DNA of 64,000 bases from assembly GCF_032854445.1 (NCBI RefSeq), contig NC_088295.1, positions 58,013,249 through 58,077,248 on the forward strand, written 5' to 3'. Below the pieces are notes generated by a model that saw only the letters and a list, made by a program, of their open reading frames with translations, searched no databases and was not told the DNA's origin. Each line of letters opens with the position of its first letter. The first letter of the stretch is position 1. The position numbers and the translations under genes are program-made. Positions 1-13,712 of this stretch are shown piece after piece. This DNA comes from Liolophura sinensis (Eukaryota > Mollusca > Polyplacophora > Chitonida > Chitonidae).

Positions 1-514
1 TAAAGACACTTTTTGTCTCAAAAAAGTGCGATTTTAACTAGATGAACATTATACATTGCTATTGCTGATGACTTTTATTAACCTACTCATTATTCTAAGC
101 CCTTTGCATATTCAGACTTTCTTTAAAACTCTATATAAAAGGCCTCAGTAGGTGAAATTAATGAAATCTTCAAAATTTTTACTAATATATCTGCAGTTCA
201 TGACTTTATGGATATTTTTCTAAGTTGTATGAGTTACAAGTAATTTGTACTATCCCTTGACAACGTCATACATGTATATGCATACATGGGATATAAGATC
301 CCTCAAGAACCTCATCACTGATATGGTAAACCTGGTTTTAATAAACCATCATTTCACCTCAATTTGAAGAATATTCAGCCAGCAATCAACCAAAGCTGTG
401 GTAGTCTACTAACAGACATCCCTTTTTGCTAATCTTGCTTTCCTTAATCCAAGTTTGAGTTTACAAGCTATAGGAGGATTCTAATTTTCTGGCAACTGCT
501 AACTCGCGCCTAAA
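1..514. other. Histone unit 1, left spacer
   Basis: No gene seen. The first bases (TAAAGACACTTTTTGTCTC) recur at 6036 and, diverged, at 12554. These mark equivalent points of three tandem histone units and give unit lengths of about 6035 and 6518 bp. The whole stretch aligns by eye with 6036-6565, including a shared ATATAAAAGGCCTCAGTAGG segment. It is ordinary non-coding spacer kept similar by tandem duplication or gene conversion. Confidence 0.7.
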
Positions 515-1116
<602 letters not shown>

Positions 1117-1147
1117 ATCTCACGGAATACTCCCATTCTCTTCCAAC

Positions 1148-1187
1148 GGCCCTTTTCAGGGCCAACCAAAACCTCGAAAGAGTCTTT
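1148..1187 (+). terminator. Histone mRNA 3' stem-loop and downstream element, H3 copy 1
   Basis: GGCCCTTTTCAGGGCC at 1148-1163 forms the conserved 6-bp stem with a 4-base loop bound by SLBP. A purine-rich element CGAAAGAG at 1175-1182 follows about 12 bases later and fits the U7 snRNP pairing site. It specifies endonucleolytic 3' end formation rather than polyadenylation. Confidence 0.92.
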
Positions 1188-3650
1188 CTGGTCTGAGCAT
1201 AATCTAGATCTTATTTCCCTGTAACAATACAAGTAAAACCTTTACTGCCGGGAACTCACGTCGAATATTAGCTATGACTGATGGGAGACCTCAGGAGGTG
1301 TACGTGACTAATGTGGGACACAACTGAACATGGTTAAAATGCAGGTTTTAAGGTTATTTCAACCATTAGGTGGAAGGCGGTGGATTATTATTACCCAGAT
1401 TACTTCAATCGAAAACAGACTAGCAGAGCACAAACAGGTTATGTACCATAAGTAAAGTAGGAGCCGTGGGTATGAAGTTCCACCTGTTTACTGCCACTAT
1501 GGATAAAGTTTTATCTATACAAATATAAGAATTGTTACATGGTTAACTCGGTATTTACTCCGTGTATGTGGAGATGTGCCCAGCAATGCTGGCTTTCTAG
1601 ACAATTATTACTGCACACCTTTATGGGTGCTCCTAAACTGCACTCCTGAATTATGAGTCCGCAAAATATCTTGTGCGAGTTTTAGTGCCAAAGCAAAACC
1701 TGTAGAATTTTTGTATTCAGGCCACTGTACAAGGTGTATAAAAATGGAACCGAGTTATTCTACTGATGTCGCTATTCGCTGTGTTAATACCTTACAAAAT
1801 CTGTGTAAAACATAGTTTTTGTTGGTTTCTTATTGATTGGCTACGGTATATTTGTTCTGCTCTATTGCTTAGCGAGAACTATATTGTGGACATATATTTA
1901 CAAAATGAGTGTTGTGGAAATAAAAACATGACTGAAAATTGAAACAAAAATCATTTTTATTGAGAGACACATATATACGCATGCCAGCAATATGACTTTG
2001 TCATTTACGTCAGTTTTCCGTCAGAATTGGAGGGCCCTGGGTAAACCACAGAATTTTGGCCAGTTAGTCAGAAAATTTCTTACATGTGACTTTTGAACTA
2101 GCATCTTGTGTGTACAAATGAGCTGAATAAGAACAACCGAGAACAGTAGAAACACTGAATAGTACAAACACTGTAAAATGGACATCTAATTGAGAAGCCA
2201 CTAACGTCATATGTCTTCCATATAAGACAGTTGTTCCAAGACAAATACATACATGCATAATAAAATTTAAGGAGAAGGAAACTTAAAAACATGACAGTAT
2301 AGGCTGAAAGGAGCACATTTTTTTCTATCTGGTGGTGCCTGCCACGTAATTTTGTGATTTTTCCTCGCTATACGCGTTAAGCCTGAAAACGGCAAAGCTG
2401 GCATAAATCGCAGAGTCCATCGCGTCCTCAGTCTTTAACGACCTGTAATTTAAGCTTTTGGTGTGTTGCCTCTCAGCCAGTGACAGTCGTTAAAACTGCC
2501 GGCTTGTTCGTGTAAACTCGGAACCTACGTCCAACATTCCAGCTTCCCGATCGTCAAGTGGAAAATGAACTGTACTGTTCGCTACCTTCTGGAAAGAAGA
2601 ATTCCACCGGAAATGTACGAACTATATTTTGGCGGTTTCCGACAGCAATTCTCCTCCTAATACAGAACACTTCCGGACTAGTTCTTAGGCAAAATGGAGT
2701 CGCTCACAGCGAATTTTGGCGCTGACTCTATTTATAATTTATCAACATGAGGTACATATTAGATTTTTTATGGCATGCACCTGCGAGGAAATACATACTC
2801 TGTTTTGCGTTTTCTTCTTTCAAACAATTGCTCAGAAACAAATATCCACATGCACAAGCTAGAAGCTTTCAATTGAAAAGAGAAGTAGTTAAGAGAGAAA
2901 TAAAAAATAAATTTGAGCAAAGAGTCCATGACTGATCTGTTCAGTAAAAAAAATTACAACTGTAAGTTGAAACACAAAATAATTGTTTCAGGACAATTAT
3001 ATTTCAGGAATTACATTTGCTACACGTAAATCCATTTAAGCATTGGATGCATTGGGGGCATATGCTACATCCGTTACCTATTATATAAACAAGGCTGATT
3101 TCTTGATATTCAGAAACAATTTTAAAAACTTGTTGTTTCATTCATGTTTGCGTTATATCTTAATTCAGTTTATGTTCAATAGTCTTTGTTTTTATATTTA
3201 AACGGTAAATTTGTCAAAAGACATCATTCACTTTATTACACACGCTATGGTAAAATTATCAAAGGCTATTACCTCAAACATGGGTCATAGACTAGCTAAA
3301 AAGACTCACAATTTTTGAGACACATCAAAAACTAATCAAAACTGTGTCAATTTTTGCATAAAATTGCTCTCTATATTTTGGCAATTGTTACCTAAGTCCT
3401 TGTGAACAAGAAACCTGTTCTATAAAGAGGTAAAAATGATGGGAAATGAAAGAAGATAGATACTTTGTTTTGCTGTTTGTAAAAATGGTCACTCCAGTCT
3501 CTCCTCAATACAGATTTCCAGCCCCACAACTTTCAAATTACTCAAATAGTCTGCATAGATATCTGGCAGGGCTTGTCAAAAAACAACTGCTAATACAGTT
3601 TTGTAATTCTGGGCAACAACTTCGGATAAAATTGAGAATTTGTTATCGAC
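1188..3650. other. H3-H1 spacer, unit 1
   Basis: No convincing gene. Parts align by eye with the unit 2 spacer: about 1985-2300 with 9505-9790, and about 2850-3650 with 9820-10620. The piece about 2320-2740, with somewhat higher GC, has no clear counterpart in unit 2. The short open frames here (60-79 codons) are not conserved between units, so I do not call them genes. Confidence 0.6.
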
Positions 3651-3819
3651 AACAAACACAAATTTCCATTACATGTGGCTTGTAAGCCCTCGTTCCCGCC
3701 GATGCTCTCTACGCGGTCCGCGCTCGGCTTATGTACACCAGCTGCTCAGTTAACACAACACAAATTACCCAAGTGTGAGATAGCCAACACTACAGTGCAT
3801 CGTCTACTGCCGATTCATC
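3651..3819 (+). promoter_or_regulatory. Histone H1 promoter and leader, copy 1
   Basis: An H1-specific AAACACA (AC) box lies at 3654-3660, about 160 bases before the ATG. It is followed by a GC-rich block at about 3691-3730 (TTCCCGCCGATGCTCTC, then a GCGGTCCGCGCTCGG part). Both elements recur at the same distance before the other two H1 genes while the surrounding spacer is more diverged, which suggests functional constraint. The AC box is a known H1 promoter element; the role of the GC block is inferred. Confidence 0.7.
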
Positions 3820-4410
3820 ATGACTGACGCAACTCCAGCTCCCGTTGTCCAGAAGGTAAAGAAGGTCACCAAGCCTAAGAAGCCAGCCGAACACCCGAAA
3901 TACAGCGAAATGGTGGTAGCCGCTCTCAAGGATCTAAAAGAGAGAGGTGGATCATCTAGGAGCAAGATCTTGAAGTACATCGTCACCAACTACAAAGTGG
4001 GAGACGAGAAGACCGTTAACACACACCTGAAGCTTGCCCTGAAAAGTGGCGTCAAGTCTGGTATGTTGAAACAGACTAAGGGTACCGGTGCCACAGGATC
4101 TTTTAAGCTGGGTGGAGTCGTCAAGAAAGCCCCGGCTAAGCCAAAGAAACCTGCCATCAAGAAACCAGCTGCCAAAAAGCCAGCTACTAAGAAGACAAAA
4201 TCGCCAAAGAAAGTCACAAAGAAACCAGCGGCCAAGAAAACAAAATCTCCGACCAAGAAAGTCACGAAGAAGACGAAATCCCCGAAAAAGGTTACCAAGA
4301 AGCCGGCCTCTAAAAAGCCAACGAAATCTCCGAAGAAAGCCGCAGCTAAAAAACCCGCTGCCAAGAAACCAGCAGCGAAAAAGCCTTCAACCAAGAAGAC
4401 AAAGGCTTGA
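3820..4410 (+). CDS. H1: Linker histone H1, copy 1
   Basis: Intronless gene for a 196-aa linker histone that binds nucleosome entry/exit DNA and compacts chromatin. A short basic N-terminal tail (about residues 1-25) precedes a winged-helix globular domain (about 26-98, from HPKYSEMVVAALKDL to GTGATGSFKLG). A long tail of Lys/Ala/Pro follows, with repeated KSPKK and KKPAAKK motifs. The SPKK sites are typical CDK phosphorylation and minor-groove contact motifs. The start MTD is set by alignment with the other two copies and by the leader CGATTCATC ATG. A histone stem-loop lies 32 bases after the stop. Large antisense frames over the repetitive tail are artefacts of the Lys/Ala codons. Confidence 0.96.
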   Translation: MTDATPAPVVQKVKKVTKPKKPAEHPKYSEMVVAALKDLKERGGSSRSKILKYIVTNYKVGDEKTVNTHLKLALKSGVKSGMLKQTKGTGATGSFKLGGVVKKAPAKPKKPAIKKPAAKKPATKKTKSPKKVTKKPAAKKTKSPTKKVTKKTKSPKKVTKKPASKKPTKSPKKAAAKKPAAKKPAAKKPSTKKTKA

Positions 4411-4442
4411 ACAGTTCCATCTGATTATATCTTCTCCTTAAC

Positions 4443-4483
4443 GGCCCTTTTCAGGGCCAACCAAACCTTCCCAAAGTGGTCTT
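4443..4483 (+). terminator. Histone mRNA 3' stem-loop, H1 copy 1
   Basis: GGCCCTTTTCAGGGCC at 4443-4458 is identical to the loop of H3 copy 1. A purine-rich stretch (CCAAAGTGG, about 4470) follows as the likely U7 site. Confidence 0.9.
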
Positions 4484-6564
4484 TCATTCTAATACAGCAC
4501 TTTTCTTATTTGCACATTGTATATGAAGTTTCCTGGCGACAAACATTTATGTGGGGTATGATCTGTAACAAGAACCCTTTATGACGGTGCATCTTTTTAT
4601 GGATTTACCAAATCATCATGACTGTTAGCTACCGTTATCTCTCATATTATACTGATACTTAGAATAGTATAACTACTTTTTCCATTTCTCTCCCTCACTG
4701 CTGATATAGTATACACTTACTTTATATGTTAAAATTAAGGCGCTGACTCGATACATTACAAGAAATGGGCCATGTACTAAAATATGGGCGCATATCTAAT
4801 TCAACTTCCAGAACAGCCTTTTCTGATTAACATTAAACGAACAAAGCTTTAAACGATTTAAAAATGAGATACACATTATAAAATTATTAACATTTGTCTC
4901 TGATTAAGCTGTCTATACAGACATTTCAAGGTGTTTACTTTCCCTACCAATCAATGAACAAACTATTGTACCTCTAGATATACTTTGGGCATATTTCAGT
5001 GGGATTTTAAAGCTGATGTCGTGTACATCACTCATTACAATTTATGGAAGGTATTTCAGTCAGCGGGTATAAGCGCGGACTGGATGTCAACGTCTATATC
5101 ATCAGCATGACTTCAATGTCAGACATTCAATAACCCGGTGAACCGCCCCTTCGCCCCCCAACCCCTCACACATTGTGTCACCACTTCCCCGACACTTCAG
5201 TCGACCCGCAACACGGCCTTCACTATTTTCATTAAGCCCACAAGTTACCCACATTTCTGCCCAGCGGGTCGTATCACAATGAAAAGATGGGTCACCCTGC
5301 CGCTGCGGGCAGTAAGAAGTTTTGAATAAATTTTCAGTGAATTACATAATAGCCAGTCAAAGGACAAGAATGTCCAATAAGCAAACATTTGCATCATACA
5401 CGTAAACTAGTACAGTACTAAAATATTATGTGTCTAATAAACAAAAAGGGAAACATACGACATGGGTAACTAGATCTCTACAAAATCGATTCGTATTAAA
5501 TTGTGTCTTCTTTGTGGTTACAATGAACTCAATGCTGTGTCAGCGTAGTTGGGCTTGGCTTCAAAGCTTGGTCAGTAAATGTCACAATACTGACTATAGC
5601 AAGGTATAAGTACACGAAAAAACACAAGAAATACTCAAAATATGGCATACTAAATTTCCCATTGTATAACTAAATGGCTACAAATTGGCATCACCTTCTG
5701 TACCGGAAAGGGCATTTCACTTTAATATAACTTGTAAGCTGCTCTGTCAATGCTTTGATTAACTCCAGTGGATTTGGTATATGCTCTCTTATCCCTATTT
5801 AAATTAAGAAAAACATAGTCAAATAAATACACCATAACAACGTAATTAACATAAATACACACAAAATATGAAGAAGAAAGGAACATTAATGGATGGAAAT
5901 ATTAAGAAGAGTGTAACACAGAAAGGTTTAAGATAAGTAACTAACAGAGAAGTCTCATACACGTACATGAGCGTGCAGGACAAATTGTGGATCGACTGGA
6001 CGCAAATATTTACATACACGCACGAGAAAAACGATTAAAGACACTTTTTGTCTCAAAAAAGTGCCATTTAACTAGATGAGCATGATACATTGCTATTGCT
6101 GATGACTTTTATTGGTCTACTCATTATTCTAAGCTTATTCCATATGCATACTTTCTTTAAAACTCTATATAAAAGGCCTCAGTAGGTGAAAATTAATGAA
6201 ATCTTCAAAAAGTTTTACTAATGTATCTGCAGTTCCTTAAGATTCTGGATATCTGTCTAAGTTGTGTGAGTTACAAGTAATTTGTACTATCCCTTGACAA
6301 CGTCATACATGTATATGTATACATCGGATATGAGATCCCTCAAGAACCTCATCTCTGATATGGTAAACCTGACTTTTAATAACACGTCATTTCACCTCAA
6401 TTTGAAGAATATTCAGCCAGCAACCAAACTGACTAACTTAACCAAAGCTGTGGTAGTGTACTAACCGACATCCCTTTTTGCTAGTCTTGCTTTTTTCAAT
6501 CCCAAGTTGGGTTTAAAAGCTATAGGAAGATTCTAAATTTCTGGCAACTGCTAAGCGCGCGCCT
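4484..6564. other. H1-H3 spacer between units 1 and 2
   Basis: No gene seen. About 4980-5720 aligns with about 11780-12540, the same spacer after H1 copy 2. Both contain a pyrimidine-rich GC-richer patch (about 5140-5330 and 11990-12140) with a shared CATTTCTGCCCAGCGG-like core. The unit junction is at 6036, where the sequence of base 1 restarts. A 63-codon frame at 5138 is not preserved in the second unit. Confidence 0.6.
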
Positions 6565-7169
<605 letters not shown>

Positions 7170-7200
7170 ATCTCACGGAATACTCCCATTCCCTTCCAAC

Positions 7201-7240
7201 GGCCCTTTTCAGGGCCAACCAAAACCTCGAAAGAGTCTTT
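7201..7240 (+). terminator. Histone mRNA 3' stem-loop and downstream element, H3 copy 2
   Basis: GGCCCTTTTCAGGGCC at 7201-7216, followed by CGAAAGAG at about 7228. Same arrangement as copy 1. Confidence 0.92.
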
Positions 7241-10200
7241 CTGGTCTAAGCATAATCTAGATCTTCTTTCTCTGTAACAGTAAAAGTAAAACCTTTACTG
7301 CCGGGAACTCACGTCGAATATTGGGTTTCGTAACGCGTTTTCTAGCTAAGAATACCTGCACTAATTTTTGTATTAGGTGAATTATTTATTTTATTTGCTT
7401 GGTGTTTTACGCTTATACGATAGCAGCCGGGTTTTATGGTGGAAGAAAGCAGAACACGGAGGGAACCCGCGACCAAACCCTCAGACTGCAAGCCAACGCA
7501 TTTACCGATCTGTCGGTTCCTAAAGATGTACACTTTCTGACACTTTCTGATAAACACCACCTCCCCAGACCAAACCTAAAGGTCGCTTGGGTTAAAACGA
7601 AATATTTCAGCAACTAAAAAGAATTCGACCAGTACAGTAGGCATTGACCATTAAATATATCTGTATTATAGACGAAGGGGGTAGAGCCATATGTATGTAT
7701 CTGTCACACCTATATAAAATCAGCTGAAATATAATTAATTAATCAATTAATTACCTTAATATATAAAAGTTATGTATTGGCGGTGGGAAATTAATACCTG
7801 CTGGAAGAAGAGAGTTGGAAATAGGGAGGAGATGCTGAGTTCAGTGATCGTATTGTCTGAAGGTGGGAATCTGGTGTCTACAAAAATACTATTTTATTTA
7901 CATAAGAAAAGGAACAAGGCAAACATGATGAACTGGAAGTATTTGCCCGCTTTATCGTAAAATCTACCATGACGACTCTGAGTGAGGATCCCACACGTAA
8001 AATATCATCGACGTTTTATTACCAGTTTGAATAAAGGTGATATTGAAGTAAACTTGTAGAACGGTCGAAAGTTTAAATATGGGTGTCAAGTGGGACAGTC
8101 ATATACCAAACATCGCCTAACTTTGAGGGTGAATTATCGGAAAACAAATTTCCAAAACAACGATGAACACAAAAGAACTATGAAAGTATATACAGTAAGA
8201 AATTATAGGATGGATTAGAGAAGTAGTGCGCCGTTTTCATTGACGCATGGTACATGCAAGTATAGAGCATGGTAATAGCGTGGACTGTAGGGTATTAATA
8301 CTTATACAACATGGGTAATAATTTATGGCTGGCTATGGAGATAGAATCCTGCTGACAATGTGAAATTACTGAAATTAGTCAAACAAGTGAAAAGGGCAGA
8401 ATGAATTAGACGTAACATGTTGCATAAAAGCGAGGAAGGGCATTGGGTGCTTTTGCCAGGTCGAAGTAAGGGGTGAAATGGATTTTATTGTATTAAGACA
8501 TCAATACGAATTTCTAGCGACCTGGTTATCCTGGCTTGATTACGCTCATTGTATTATTATATAGGTTTCTTTCTTTATGAACCAGTCATTCTGTTGGGCA
8601 TTTGGCAGCATTCGTGTGAAGGAGCGGAGGGGTAAGGAAGGTGGGTGTCTGGGTTCCTATGTGTCAGACACGACCCCGGCCGGGCCATGCTGTGATAAGT
8701 TGATGATTTACAAGATGACATCCAGACTCTGCACTTATACCCACATAGGGAAATATATACAACTTCCCCAAAGTGTAATTATTTCTGTACGCGACATTAA
8801 CTGTACAAGCGATCTGCCAAAAGTAAATCTTTTAAGTGCAATTGTCGTGTTCACGTTTATGAGAATCAAAACTAAAACAACCCACGTAGACCGATGGCCC
8901 CAGATGGTTGATTACATGACAAAGGCTTGTCATTTTACAGTTGCATTTCAGCAATGTGTATTCATTAAAGGGTAAAGCTTGTGTAAAGATAATGATCCGA
9001 TTGTCATTAAGATTATGCAATAGGGAACCTGTATGCTATGTCGGTACAGTACTTTAAGAGGAGTTGCGCAGACAAACTCAGAATTCATGGAATTATTACG
9101 CTAAAAGGTCCTAAATCAAGGTAATTAGAAAAATAACTATGTTTTGTGGCAATCACACGACATAGAAAAACACAACGGGCAGCAAAATCTCCCCATACAG
9201 TTGTGTTGAATCTGTCTGTGCGTGAAAGTCTACAGATAACCTGAACAACAATATCCAATTGTAGAAAGAATGTGGAATAGAAAAGGCGCAGTTGAAAAAA
9301 TTATAAAATAGGATAAAGTTAAGACGTGCAGCCTAGAAAGAAAAGGCAGAGCAGCGATAACGGAGATAATTGACAAATGGTCATACGTAACCGGTGAAAT
9401 AGAGGATGTACTAACGAAACGTACATTCACCGAAAATTACCCCCCCCCCCAAAAAAAAACAAAACAAAACAAAAAAAACCTTTAACTGAAAGACGATTAT
9501 TCTACACAAGCAAAGAATATGACTTTACTTTATAGTTGTTCATATCGGTTTTATGGGTTGGGAGAGCAGGCGTGCACGAGGTAAATCACCAAACTTTGGC
9601 GACTTTCTAACTTTCCCTCACGTGACGTTTGTACGCATAAATTGAATAAGAATAATTTTACCCAGTAGAAACACAGTGGAGTATACATTATGAAATTCAG
9701 AATTCCACTGCTGTCATATGTATGTGTTTCCATAAAACGATAGTTTTATCAAGATATATAAGTCCTTGCAGAATAATAATTGCTAGAGTTGTCTTTATTC
9801 AGAGATAAATATCCACATGCATAAGCCACACGTGTTATCAGAAATAGAGAAATAATTTAGACAGAAGAAAATAACGGGAAGTAATGAGTTCAGGATTGAT
9901 CTCTTCACAAAACCAGATAAACAATCGATAATTCTACACAACAATAATTCAGCAAATTCTTTTAAGTATTACAGTAAGATTTGCTAGCGGTAAATCCGTT
10001 TAAACATTGGGGGTGCTGAGGCATATGCTTTATCCATGTAAAACCTAACTAGACTGGGTGATTTGCTGAGATTCTGAATAAAGTGTAAAAACCAGTACAA
10101 AACCTGTTATATTTCCACTTAATCTTTATACTTCATGTTAATTCAGACTATGGTCAGGGGAATTTGTCTGTATAATTGGTTAAAACACATGATTCACTTT

Positions 10201-10620
10201 ATTACACCTCCTATGAGACAACAACCAAAGGCCATCCCTACAAACACAGATTTTAGAAAAGTTCCAAATAACGCCAGAGTTTTGAGAAACACTTCGCATG
10301 ATTCATAAAAATGTGTCAATTTCCCCTGCAATTTGCACGTAATAGTTTAGCAATTGATATCTGAATCTTAAAGCAAGAGGAACTTGTTCAACAAATAAAT
10401 AAAAAAAGCAGAAATAAGAAAAGATTCATATATAGCTTTGCTGTGTGTAAAAATTGGCTCTTATGTCACTGTTTAATACAGATTTCCAGCCCCACAACTC
10501 ATAAAATACTCAAATCTTCTGCGTAAAGGTCTGGCAGGGCTTGTCAGAAAACAACTACTGATTAGGTTTTGTAATTCTGGGCAATAATTACGGGAAAATT
10601 TGAGAATTTGTTATCGACAA
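7241..10620. other. H3-H1 spacer, unit 2 (expanded)
   Basis: About 900 bases longer than the same spacer in unit 1. The extra part includes a SINE fragment (about 7385-7505) and unmatched sequence up to about 9480. A poly-C/poly-A run sits at about 9439-9475 and may be length-unstable. About 9505-10620 aligns with unit 1. A 132-codon open frame at 8577-8975 has no recognisable domain and no counterpart in unit 1, so I do not call it a gene. Confidence 0.6.
7385..7505 (-). mobile_element. SINE family A fragment (3' part)
   Basis: Reads, in inverted form, the family tail: TTTATTTGCTTGGTGTTTTACG, then GGTTTTATGGTGG and GGGAACCCGCGACCA. Only the 3' domain remains. It lies in the expanded spacer of unit 2 and is absent from unit 1. 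Confidence 0.75.
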
Positions 10621-10621
10621 C

Positions 10622-10783
10622 AAACACAAATTTCCATTACATGTGGCCTGTACACCCTAGTTCCCGCCGATGCTCTCTACGCGGTCCGCGCTCGGCTTAT
10701 GTACACCAGCTGCTCAGCGAACACAGCACAAATTATCCAAGTGTGAGCTAACACTACAGTGCATCGTCTACTGCCAATTCATC
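10622..10783 (+). promoter_or_regulatory. Histone H1 promoter and leader, copy 2
   Basis: AAACACA at 10622-10628 and the GC-rich block at about 10661-10700 match copy 1 in sequence and spacing. An in-frame ATG inside the GC block (10670) would lengthen the protein by 38 residues. Its position inside the conserved promoter and the lack of an equivalent in the other copies argue against its use. Confidence 0.7.
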
Positions 10784-11374
10784 ATGACTGACACAACTCC
10801 AGCTCCCGTTGTCCAGAAGGTAAAGAAGGCCGCCAAGCCTAAGAAGCCAGTCGAACACCCGAAATACAGCGAGATGGTGTTAGCCGCTCTAAAGGACCTG
10901 AAAGAGAGAGGTGGATCATCTAGGAGCAAGATCTTGAAGTACATCGTCACCAACTACAAAGTGGGAGACGAGAAGACCGTCAACACACACCTGAAGCTTG
11001 CCCTGAAAAGTGGCGTCAAGTCTGGTATGTTGAAACAGACTAAGGGTACCGGTGCCACAGGATCTTTCAAGCTGGGTGAAGTCGCCAAGAAAGCTCCAGC
11101 CAAGCTCAAGAAACCCGCCGTCAAGAAACCAGCTGTCAAGAAGCCATCCGCTAAGAAGACAAAATCGCCAAAGAAAGACACAAATAAGCCAGTCGCCAAG
11201 AAGCCCAAATCTCCGACCAAGAAAGTCACGAAGAAGACGAAATCTCCGAAGAAGGTTGCCAAGAAGCCGGCGCCTAAGAAGCCAACGAAGTCTCCGAAGA
11301 AAGCTGCAGCTAAAAAACCTGCTGCCAAGAAACCAGCAGCGAAAAAGCCAGCAGCCAAGAAGACAAAGGCTTGA
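10784..11374 (+). CDS. H1: Linker histone H1, copy 2
   Basis: 196-aa H1, the same length as copy 1, starting MTDTTPAP. The globular domain (about residues 26-98) is almost identical to copy 1 (one change is Leu for Val in SEMVLAAL). The Lys/Ala/Pro tail shows more substitutions (for example KKPKSPTKK and KKDTNKP), as expected for a disordered tail under weaker constraint. I start it at 10784, not at the longer in-frame 10670, because this matches the other H1 genes. A stem-loop follows 29 bases after the stop. Confidence 0.96.
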   Translation: MTDTTPAPVVQKVKKAAKPKKPVEHPKYSEMVLAALKDLKERGGSSRSKILKYIVTNYKVGDEKTVNTHLKLALKSGVKSGMLKQTKGTGATGSFKLGEVAKKAPAKLKKPAVKKPAVKKPSAKKTKSPKKDTNKPVAKKPKSPTKKVTKKTKSPKKVAKKPAPKKPTKSPKKAAAKKPAAKKPAAKKPAAKKTKA

Positions 11375-11403
11375 ACTCTACCATCTGTTGATATCATCTT
11401 AAC

Positions 11404-11440
11404 GGCCCTTTTCAGGGCCAGCTTAAACCTCTCGAAAGTG
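11404..11440 (+). terminator. Histone mRNA 3' stem-loop, H1 copy 2
   Basis: GGCCCTTTTCAGGGCC at 11404-11419, with CTCGAAAGTGG downstream as the likely U7 site. Confidence 0.9.
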
Positions 11441-13035
11441 GACTTTTAATCTAAAGCATTATTCTTATTTGCACACAAAGTATACAAAGTTTTGTGGCAA
11501 CAGACATTGATATGGGGGTAGTATCTGTAACAAGAGCCTTTAATTTTAACTTTGTAGGTTACACGAAAAGTGTCTACTTCGACTTCCATAGGAGACTTTT
11601 CTGGTTAAGTTGAAGACCTTTTAATGAATAATTGACATTCGTCAAGCGGTTTACACATGAAATTAACATCTGACACTGATTAAGCTGTCTATAGAGACAT
11701 TTCAACTTGCTTTTCTTTCTTACAAATTATCTAAAGCTGGATAAACACACAAACTCTAGTTAGATTTTAACTCTAAACATTTACTTATGACATATCTCAG
11801 CAGGCTTTTCAGTAAAGCTGACGTCTTGTACAGTAATCATTACCCTTGATGAAAAAGTAAATGATAACGTGACATATTTTGTATTACTTCCCTCAGCGGG
11901 AAACAGTACAGAATGGATGTCACCATCTACATCATGAGCTTATCACAGTATGCCTATGACTTGAGTGTCTGACATTCAATAATCCGATCAACCGCCACAC
12001 ACCCACGCCCCCACTCCTCACCCACGCTAACACCACTCGACCACCCGCCCCCTCCCTGATATCCAAGTCGCCCACATTCCTGCCCAGCGGCTGGTATCAC
12101 AATGAAAAGTTGTGCCACCCAAGAGCTACCGGCAGTACGAATCTTTCAATGTCAATTTAGTGTCAATTAATTACATAATAGCCAGTCAAAGGACGAGAGT
12201 ATCCAATAGGCAAATATCCCAGGCGAAAAATCCTAAAATAGCAAGTGTCTAATGAACAAAAGGGAAAACCTGCAATGTTGGTAACTATATCACCACAAAA
12301 TCGTTTCGTATTAACGTATTCCTTCTTTCGTAGTGACAATGAGCTCAAAGTTGTGCCTGTGGAATTGGGCTTCATTTTAAAGCTTGGTCAGTAAATGTCA
12401 CAATACAGACTGTAACAAGGTATAAGTCCTACGAATGGCTACAAATTGGTATCAACTTCTGTGCCGTGAGAGAGCGTTTCATGTTTTAATATAACTTCTA
12501 AGTTGCTCTGTCAGTCCTTTGGTTAACTCCAGTACATGCACTAGACAAACAATTAAAGACACTTTCCGTCACAAAAGACTACCATTTAACAAGATGAACA
12601 TTATACATTGTTATTTCTGCATGACTTAGATTACCCTTGACATGATTCTTAACTTATTTCAAACGCATACTTTCTTCAGAATTAAAGAGCCTCATTAGGT
12701 AAAAAACATTGGAACCTTATTGGAAAACTATTACTAATCTGGATATCTTTTTGTCGTATGGGCTACAGGCAATATGTACTATCCCCTTTATAGTGTCATA
12801 CATGAGATATAGAAATCCCTCAAGAACCTCATCTCTGATGTGGTAAACTTGGTGTTTTACAACACATCATTTCCCATCAATTTGGAGAATATAAACTCTT
12901 TTAATCAGCAACCAAATGCTGTGATAGTGTGCCAACGGCCATTCGTTTTTGCTAGTGATACTTCTTTAGTCCCGGTTTAGGTTTGCAAGCTAGGGGAGGA
13001 TTCTAATTTTCTTCCAATTACTACAAGCGCGCGTA
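11441..13035. other. H1-H3 spacer between units 2 and 3
   Basis: No gene seen. It aligns in pieces with 4484-6564. The unit-start sequence TAAAGACACTTTCCGTCAC is at 12554, which begins unit 3. Divergence from units 1 and 2 is visibly greater here than between units 1 and 2. Confidence 0.55.
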
Positions 13036-13639
<604 letters not shown>

Positions 13640-13670
13640 ATCTCACGGAATACCTCCATTCCCTTCCAAC

Positions 13671-13712
13671 GACCCTTTTCAGGGCCAACCAAAACCTCGA
13701 AAGAGTCTTTCC
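13671..13712 (+). terminator. Histone 3' stem-loop with stem mismatch, H3 copy 3
   Basis: GACCCTTTTCAGGGCC at 13671-13686. The second base of the 5' arm is A instead of G, giving an A-C mismatch in the stem. The downstream CTCGAAAGAG element is intact. The five other loops in the window are perfect. Confidence 0.85.

Noticed and set aside
3990-4394. Long antisense frames over H1 genes (also 10954-11397 and 16285-16737)
   Set aside because: They mirror Lys/Ala/Pro codon repeats of the H1 tails and have no signals of their own.
8577-8975. 132-codon frame in the unit 2 spacer
   Set aside because: No recognised domain and no counterpart in unit 1.
10670-10783. In-frame upstream start extending H1 copy 2 to 234 aa
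   Set aside because: The extra part lies in the conserved H1 promoter block; the other copies start at MTD with identical leaders.
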